Below the pieces are notes generated by a model. That model did not search any database. It was not told the origin of the DNA and saw nothing but the letters and a program-made list of their open reading frames with translations. From Desulfobacteraceae bacterium (GTDB taxonomy: Bacteria > Desulfobacterota > Desulfobacteria > Desulfobacterales > Desulfobacteraceae), in NCBI GenBank assembly GCA_011390435.1, contig JAABSK010000071.1:1-11484 (forward strand): a DNA stretch of 11,484 bases. The letters are read 5' to 3'. Below are positions 6,254-11,484 of this stretch, piece after piece (position 1 is the first letter of the stretch; the number at the start of each line of letters is the position of its first letter). The translations under genes were made by a program, and so were the position numbers.

Positions 6254-7315
6254 ATGGCGGACGAATCATTTGAAGACAAAACCGAACAGGCCACTCCCAA
6301 GAAACGAAGGGATGCCCGGGAAAAGGGAGAGGTCGCCAAAAGCCGGGAATTGCCCTCGGTGGCGGTGCTGCTGGCCGGTCTATTGACGTTCATTCTGTTC
6401 GGAACCTATATGTATACCCGAATAAAAGACATGATGATCGAGGTCTTCCACCTTCCTTTTTACAATGTATTGAGTGTCACGGAATTCATCCGGTTTTCCG
6501 AACAGATGATCCATTCATTTTTTTTGATCATGCTGCCCTTGGCCGGGATGATTCTTCTGGCGGCGCTGGCGGCCAACGTGTTGCAGGTGGGGTTTCTGAT
6601 CAGCACGGAAAGCCTGAAACCCAAATTTTCCAGAATCGATCCGATCAAGGGCCTTGGCAGGCTGTTTTCCAAGCAATCGGTGATGGAGCTTCTCAAATGT
6701 ATCGTTAAGCTGATTATTGTGGGCGCGGTCGGATATGTGACCCTGCGCGGGGAGATGGACCGGATCTCCACACTGGGGTATTTGCCTCATGAAGAGATTA
6801 TCACATACATTGCTCTGACTACGTTGAAGTTGTTTGTCCGGTGCGCCGTTGCCATGATTATTATTGTGGCCATCGATTATGGTTTTCAAAAATGGCAGTT
6901 TGAAACCAAGTTGAAGATGAGCAAAAAAGAGGTCAAGGACGAACATAAGGAAGCAGAAGGCGATCCCATGATTAAATCCCGGATTCGAAGCATCCAGATG
7001 CAGATGGCAAGAAACCGGATGATGCAGAGTGTCCCGGATGCCGACGTGGTGATCACCAACCCGACCCATTATGCCATTGCCCTGAAATATGACGGCCAAT
7101 CCATGGCAGCCCCCCGGGTGGTGGCCAAAGGCAAGGGTGAAATTGCCCTGAAAATAAAAGAAATCGCTGAGAAACACAGGATTTTAATGGTCGAAAACCG
7201 CACGTTGGCACAAACTTTGTATCAGATGGTATCAGTCGATCAGGAAGTGCCGCCGCTGTTGTATCAAGCCGTGGCCGAGGTGCTGGCGTATGTGTACAAG
7301 CACAAAAGAAAATAA
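6254..7315 (+). CDS. flhB: Flagellar export switch protein FlhB
   Basis: Export gate protein that switches substrate class from rod/hook to filament after self-cleavage. The 353-residue product has the N-terminal signature EDKTEQATPKKRRDAREKG (7-25), four membrane helices (about 35-210) and a cytoplasmic domain with the NPTH self-cleavage site at residues 269-272, the same position as in Salmonella. The flanking VVITNPTHYAIALKYD and VENRTLAQTLY are conserved. The linker KLKMSKKEVKDEHKEAEGDP is intact. Cleavage between Asn269 and Pro270 is therefore expected. The start ATG 6254 follows GGAAGG (6242-6247). Confidence 0.97.
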   Translation: MADESFEDKTEQATPKKRRDAREKGEVAKSRELPSVAVLLAGLLTFILFGTYMYTRIKDMMIEVFHLPFYNVLSVTEFIRFSEQMIHSFFLIMLPLAGMILLAALAANVLQVGFLISTESLKPKFSRIDPIKGLGRLFSKQSVMELLKCIVKLIIVGAVGYVTLRGEMDRISTLGYLPHEEIITYIALTTLKLFVRCAVAMIIIVAIDYGFQKWQFETKLKMSKKEVKDEHKEAEGDPMIKSRIRSIQMQMARNRMMQSVPDADVVITNPTHYAIALKYDGQSMAAPRVVAKGKGEIALKIKEIAEKHRILMVENRTLAQTLYQMVSVDQEVPPLLYQAVAEVLAYVYKHKRK

Positions 7316-7318
7316 AAC

Positions 7319-7366
7319 ATGGACATACCGCGGTATGTGGAACAGATGATATGGAAAAATCGATAA
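7319..7366 (+). other. Possible 15-codon leader ORF overlapping flhA start
   Basis: ATG 7319 opens a short frame that reads MDIPRYVEQMIWKNR and stops at 7364-7366, overlapping the start of flhA at 7351 in another frame. It runs through the 16-bp palindrome. There is no clear ribosome site before it, so translation is uncertain. Confidence 0.15.
7323..7338. promoter_or_regulatory. Perfect 16-bp palindrome before flhA
   Basis: ACATACCGCGGTATGT reads the same on both strands and lies in the 35-base flhB-flhA gap, ending directly before the weak GGAA of flhA. As RNA it could form a six-pair stem with a CGCG loop next to the ribosome site; as DNA it has the shape of a dimer operator. The function is unknown. 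Confidence 0.4.
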
Positions 7367-9444
7367 ATTTCAAACTGATGCAGGTGGAAGGGGGAGAACT
7401 GCTGGCGGCCGTGGGGGTGGTGACCATTCTCATGGTGATGATTATTCCTCTGCATTCGGTGATTTTGGATTTTCTGCTGGCATTGAACATCACGGTCGCC
7501 ATCACCATTCTGCTCATCGCCATGTCAACGGAAAAATCCCTGGATTTCGCTATTTTTCCATCATTGCTGCTGGTGACCACCCTGTTCCGGCTGTCGTTGA
7601 ATGTGGCCTCCACCCGGTTGATCCTGCTCCACGGCAATGAGGGCCCGGCTGCCGCCGGCAAGGTGATTCAGTCCTTTGGCGGTTTTGTCATGGGCGGAAA
7701 CTATGTGGTGGGTATGATCGTGTTCATCGTTCTGGTGCTCATCAATTTTGTGGTCATTACCAAAGGCGCCACCCGGGTGGCTGAGGTGGCCGCACGGTTC
7801 ACCCTGGATGCCATGCCCGGCAAGCAGATGGCGGTGGATGCAGACCTCAACGCCGGGCTGATCAATGAGGCCCAGGCCAAGGAACGGCGCGGCACCATCA
7901 CCCGGGAAGCGGAATTCAACGGTGCCATGGACGGGGCTGCCAAGTTTGTAAGAGGCGATGCCATTGCCGGCATCGTCATTACCATCATCAATATCCTGGG
8001 GGGGTTGATCATCGGGGTGTTCAAGCAGAACATGAGCTTTGTGGAGGCGGCCCAGAGTTACATGCTGCTGACCGTGGGAGACGGCCTGGTATCACAGATT
8101 CCGGCCCTGGTCATCTCCACGGCCGCAGGGATCGTGGTGACCCGTTCCGCTTCCGAAGGCACCATGGGAAGTGATTTCATCCGTCAGGTGACCCGGTATC
8201 CCCGGGCCGTGAACCTGGCTGCATTGATGATTTTTTTCTTTGGATTAATCCCCGGGCTGCCGCATATGGCGTTTATTTTTCTGTCCCTGGGAATCGCCGG
8301 TGCCAATTATTTTCTGAGAAAACGGGAAGCCCTGTCAGAAGCGGCCGACGCAGAAGCGGCCCTGGTCGAGGAACCGGCATTGACCGGACCGGAACCGGTG
8401 GAGCATCTGTTGACCGTGGATATTCTGGAAGTGGAGGTGGGCTATGGATTGATCGGGCTGGTGGACAAGGAACAGGGGGGTGAATTTCTGGATCGGGTTC
8501 ACGCGGTTCGGCGTCAGTTTGCTCAGGACATGGGATTGATTGTGCCGCCCATTCATATCCGGGACAATCTGCAGATCAAGTCCAATATGTACAATATCCT
8601 GATCAAGGGGGTGAAAGTCGCTTCCGCTGAATTGATGGTCAACCATTTCATGGCCATGGACCCGGGAGATTCTCCCCGGAAGATCGAAGGCGTCAAGACC
8701 AGGGAACCAGCATTTGATCTGCCGGCGGTATGGATTCCTGAAGACCGGAAAGAAGATGCGAAACTGGCCGGATACACCGTGGTGGACAGTGTCACAATTA
8801 TGACGACCCATTTGACAGAAATTATTCGGAAACATGCTTCCGAGCTTCTGGGCAGACAGGATGTGCAGTCGCTGCTGGATAACCTGGCATCCCGTTATCC
8901 CAAGGTGGTGGAGGAACTGGTGCCCAATCTGCTTTCTTTGGGGGGTCTGCAGAAAGTATTGCAGAACCTGCTTCAGGAGAATGTGTCCATCAAGGATCTG
9001 TTGACCATTGTGGAAACCCTGGCGGATTATGCGCCCGTGACAAAGGACCCGGATCTGCTCACCGAATATGTCCGTCACAAACTGTCCCGGTCGATCATGG
9101 CACCGCATCTCAACGACGCGGGGGAACTGCACCTGATCACGCTGGGTCCGGATGTGGAAGAACTGTTGATGAAAGGGCTTCAAAAAACTGATCACGGGGC
9201 CTATCTGGCGCTGAACCCCCGGACATCGGAACCTGTTATCCGCTCGGTGCAGAAACTGGCGGAAAAGGCACTGATCAACAATATTCAGCCCATCATCATG
9301 ACCTCTCCAGGTATCCGGCGTCATTTCAGAAAACTGATTGAAAGCTACGTGCCGTCGGTCATGGTAATGTCCCAGAGCGAACTGCTCAATGACATCCGTT
9401 TCAAATCCATTGGTGAAGTGAGTTTGAATGAAGCCGCCGTATAA
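7351..9444 (+). CDS. flhA: Flagellar export apparatus protein FlhA
   Basis: Largest export gate protein; nine copies form a ring that uses the proton motive force and presents a docking platform for chaperone-substrate complexes. The 697-residue product has a membrane region with eight predicted helices (about 17-320) and a large cytoplasmic domain (about 350-690). Conserved FlhA segments include TTLFRLSLNVASTRLIL (76-92), the FHIPEP cytoplasmic loop FTLDAMPGKQMAVDADLNAG (150-169), and FVRGDAIAGIVITI (199-212), whose Asp203 appears to match the essential D208 of Salmonella. The linker (about 327-352) is rich in Ala and Glu. The length is normal. The start has only GGAA at 7339-7342. The last 17 bases overlap flhF. 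Confidence 0.97.
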   Translation: MEKSINFKLMQVEGGELLAAVGVVTILMVMIIPLHSVILDFLLALNITVAITILLIAMSTEKSLDFAIFPSLLLVTTLFRLSLNVASTRLILLHGNEGPAAAGKVIQSFGGFVMGGNYVVGMIVFIVLVLINFVVITKGATRVAEVAARFTLDAMPGKQMAVDADLNAGLINEAQAKERRGTITREAEFNGAMDGAAKFVRGDAIAGIVITIINILGGLIIGVFKQNMSFVEAAQSYMLLTVGDGLVSQIPALVISTAAGIVVTRSASEGTMGSDFIRQVTRYPRAVNLAALMIFFFGLIPGLPHMAFIFLSLGIAGANYFLRKREALSEAADAEAALVEEPALTGPEPVEHLLTVDILEVEVGYGLIGLVDKEQGGEFLDRVHAVRRQFAQDMGLIVPPIHIRDNLQIKSNMYNILIKGVKVASAELMVNHFMAMDPGDSPRKIEGVKTREPAFDLPAVWIPEDRKEDAKLAGYTVVDSVTIMTTHLTEIIRKHASELLGRQDVQSLLDNLASRYPKVVEELVPNLLSLGGLQKVLQNLLQENVSIKDLLTIVETLADYAPVTKDPDLLTEYVRHKLSRSIMAPHLNDAGELHLITLGPDVEELLMKGLQKTDHGAYLALNPRTSEPVIRSVQKLAEKALINNIQPIIMTSPGIRRHFRKLIESYVPSVMVMSQSELLNDIRFKSIGEVSLNEAAV

Positions 9445-10534
9445 ATATTTTGCCGCCACCATCGAGGAAGCCACCTCACAGATTCACAATTCTCTGGGAC
9501 CGGATGCCATGATCGTTTCCACCCAGCGGATTCAGGGAAAGGACGGCCGTTCGTTTTTTGAAATCAATGCGGTGCCGGGCAGTGAGGCGGACGATCCAGC
9601 CCCGCCCCAGTCAGCACAGTCACCGCCGGATGCCCTGAACGAAATCAAGGGAGAACTGGTGCGGTTGCAGGAGATGATGACTCTAATGAATACGCCGGAT
9701 TTGTCCTTGCCGCATCTGCTGGCGCATCCGGCGCTGATGCCGGTATGTTCCAGAATGATCCGTCAGGGCATTGAAACCGGAGCAGTCGGAAAAATACTGA
9801 AAAACGCCGGGTTGCCTGACGGGTCGTCCCGGCTCTCTCCCCGGGAGGTGACCCGCCGGGTTGGCCGGGCCATCGCGCAGATGTTGCCGGTGGAGGATCC
9901 TTTTGCATCCGGCCCCCGGCAGCAGAAAATCGCCGCGGTGGTGGGAACTACCGGGGTGGGTAAAACAACGACCCTTGCAAAGATTGCAGCCACCCTTATC
10001 ATGCGGCATCAAAAAAGTGTGGGGCTTATTTCCATCGATACGTATCGCATCGGTGCACGGGAGCAGTTGAAAAACTATGCGGATATTTTGGGGATTCCCT
10101 GTTTTCAATCATTTACGCCCGCAGACCTGATGACGGCATTGGAACGGCTCAAATCCAGAGACGTGGTGCTCATCGATACCGCGGGCCAGAGCCAGTACGA
10201 CATGACCCGGCTGGAAGGACTGAAAAAAATGATCGGGAAAAACGCTTCCATTGATATTCATCTGTTGTTGAACGTAGGGACGTCACCGACGGAAATGAAC
10301 GAGACCGTCCGCTGTTTCAGCCCCCTGTCTTTTAAAACCTATATATTCACAAAACTCGATGAGACACGTACCATGGGAAATATAATCAATCAGGTGTTAA
10401 AATATCCCCGAGCCGTCTCCTATGTGACTGCCGGCCAGAATGTACCAGAAGATATCGAAATGGCGGATGATAAGAAATTATCGGCTTTGCTGTTGAATAA
10501 TATGGATGTGACTGCCAAAAAAGTTGGAGAATAA
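9428..10534 (+). CDS. flhF: Flagellar placement GTPase FlhF
   Basis: SRP-family GTPase that marks the cell pole as the assembly site for polar flagella. The 368-residue product has a basic N-terminal segment with LGPDAMIVSTQRI (23-35), a variable linker (about 50-70), a helical N domain (about 70-160) and the G domain. GTPase motifs are present: P-loop GTTGVGKTTT (173-182), DTYRIGAREQLKNYADILGI (204-223), DTAG (250-253), TKLDE (308-312) and TAGQNVPEDIE (334-344). It is slightly short compared with typical FlhF because of the linker. The start lies inside the end of flhA, which suggests coupling. The neighbour flhG encodes its regulator, and the pair implies polar flagellation. Confidence 0.95.
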   Translation: MKPPYKYFAATIEEATSQIHNSLGPDAMIVSTQRIQGKDGRSFFEINAVPGSEADDPAPPQSAQSPPDALNEIKGELVRLQEMMTLMNTPDLSLPHLLAHPALMPVCSRMIRQGIETGAVGKILKNAGLPDGSSRLSPREVTRRVGRAIAQMLPVEDPFASGPRQQKIAAVVGTTGVGKTTTLAKIAATLIMRHQKSVGLISIDTYRIGAREQLKNYADILGIPCFQSFTPADLMTALERLKSRDVVLIDTAGQSQYDMTRLEGLKKMIGKNASIDIHLLLNVGTSPTEMNETVRCFSPLSFKTYIFTKLDETRTMGNIINQVLKYPRAVSYVTAGQNVPEDIEMADDKKLSALLLNNMDVTAKKVGE

Positions 10535-10538
10535 CTAA

Positions 10539-11450
10539 ATGGATCAAGCGGAAAGGCTCAGAGAGATGGTCAGGAAAAAATCAGATGAGATGGCAGGGGC
10601 TGTCACAACCAGGAAAGACATCACCCGTATTTCCGGGGGAGGGCCATGGGTTGTTTCCGTTACCAGCGGAAAAGGCGGGGTCGGCAAAACCAATATCGTT
10701 GGAAATCTGGCGGTCACGTTTCAGCGCAAGGGAAAAAACGTGCTCGTGTTTGATGCGGATCTGGGGCTGGCCAATATCGACATCATATTCGGGATCCATC
10801 CGAAGGACAATATCGATGCGGTGATCCGCGGAGAAAAAAAACTGTCCGACATCATTGTCAAGGGTCCGGAAGGTGTGTCCGTGATACCTGCCAGCAGTGG
10901 TATCGAGGAGATGGCCAGCCTGACAGAAGGGCAGAAGCTCAATCTGCTCTGTGAATTCGATGACCTCAACCAGCAGTTTGATATCATGCTGGTGGATACT
11001 GGTGCCGGGATTTCATCCAATGTCGTTTATTTCAACATGGCGGCCCAGAAACGCCTCGTGGTGGTAACACCGGAACCCACCTCCATCACGGATGCCTATG
11101 CGTTGCTCAAGGTCATGTACAATCGCTACAGAACCAAAGAGTTTTTTATTTTAATGAATATGGTGGAGGATGAAAAAGAAGGGAAGGCAGTGTTCAAAAA
11201 ATTGAGTCAGGTGGTGGATAAATTTCTTATGGGTATCAGCCTGGATTATGCCGGATCCATTCTTCGGGATGATTATCTCAAACAGGCGGTCGTCAAAAGA
11301 CAACCGGTGGTTTGTGCCTTTCCAAGGGCGGTGGCAAGCCGGAATATGGATGTCCTGGCGGACCGTCTGCTCCGCAGGATGGTGAATTCCGATCCAGCGG
11401 ACGGCAACATCAAATTTTTCTGGAAACGGCTGGTGGAGGAAACGGTTTGA
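10539..11450 (+). CDS. flhG: Flagellar number regulator FlhG (MinD-like ATPase)
   Basis: MinD/ParA-type ATPase, also called FleN or YlxH, that limits flagellar number and stimulates FlhF GTPase activity. The 303-residue product starts with DQAERLR (2-8), the conserved N-terminal helix that activates FlhF. It then has a deviant Walker A, SGKGGVGKT (43-51), the switch segment FDADLGLANIDI (71-82), and DTGAGISSNV (153-162). The conserved PEPTSITDAYALLK segment (178-191) follows. The C-terminal end has an amphipathic stretch, IKFFWKRLVEE, consistent with the membrane-targeting helix of MinD-like proteins. GGAGA at 10526-10530 precedes the ATG, four bases after the flhF stop. An A8 run lies at 10834-10841. 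Confidence 0.95.
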   Translation: MDQAERLREMVRKKSDEMAGAVTTRKDITRISGGGPWVVSVTSGKGGVGKTNIVGNLAVTFQRKGKNVLVFDADLGLANIDIIFGIHPKDNIDAVIRGEKKLSDIIVKGPEGVSVIPASSGIEEMASLTEGQKLNLLCEFDDLNQQFDIMLVDTGAGISSNVVYFNMAAQKRLVVVTPEPTSITDAYALLKVMYNRYRTKEFFILMNMVEDEKEGKAVFKKLSQVVDKFLMGISLDYAGSILRDDYLKQAVVKRQPVVCAFPRAVASRNMDVLADRLLRRMVNSDPADGNIKFFWKRLVEETV

Positions 11451-11454
11451 CGGC

Positions 11455-11484
11455 ATGAAGTCACAGATCGGGAAATACAGCCGT
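11455..11484 (+). CDS. Start of a further gene, probably fliA (sigma-28), 3' truncated
   Basis: ATG 11455 opens a frame of ten codons, MKSQIGKYSR, that runs off the window. It begins four bases after the flhG stop, and GGAGG at 11435-11439 lies upstream, though further than usual. In many polar flagellates the gene after flhG is fliA, the flagellar sigma factor, so that is the likeliest identity. Ten residues are too few to prove it by sequence. Confidence 0.4.
   Translation, partial: MKSQIGKYSR

Noticed and set aside
8335..9474. 379-codon open frame on the minus strand, opposite flhA
   Set aside because: Its product is low in hydrophobic order and rich in His/Gln/Arg, as expected for the antisense of a codon-biased gene. 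flhA is a clear family member over this whole stretch.

Overview
The window is one unbroken piece of a flagellar operon. All genes are on the + strand and packed end to end: the largest gap is 48 bases, and several stop/start codons overlap. The order is motA (5' truncated) - motB-like paralogue - motB - fliL - fliM - fliN - fliO - fliP - fliQ - fliR - flhB - flhA - flhF - flhG - start of a further gene, probably fliA. No RNA genes, mobile elements, CRISPR arrays or convincing terminators were seen.

The protein style (moderately high GC, Gram-negative FliL/FliM/FliN/FliO, polar-flagellum regulators FlhF and FlhG after flhA) fits a motile Gram-negative bacterium. My best guess is a sulfate-reducing Desulfobacterota (Desulfobacterales-like), but this rests on overall impression, not on a search. 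FlhF plus FlhG suggests one or few polar flagella.

Region 1 (1-2199) encodes the stator. MotA carries PomA-like Thr-rich TM3/TM4 motifs, and the second MotB has a PomB-like ion-binding helix, so the motor is predicted to be sodium-driven. Between them lies the most unusual gene: a MotB-family protein that keeps the general layout but has lost the ion-binding Asp and the two OmpA-domain residues expected to hold peptidoglycan. Region 2 (2210-3992) gives FliL, which supports the stator, and the C-ring switch proteins FliM and FliN. Region 3 (4041-9444) is the membrane export apparatus FliO/P/Q/R and FlhB/FlhA. Region 4 (9428-11450) holds FlhF and FlhG, which set flagellar position and number.

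Smaller points of interest are a perfect 16-bp palindrome in the flhB-flhA gap, a Phe-Asp-rich tail on the MotB-like paralogue, and long A tracts near the 5' ends of both motB genes.
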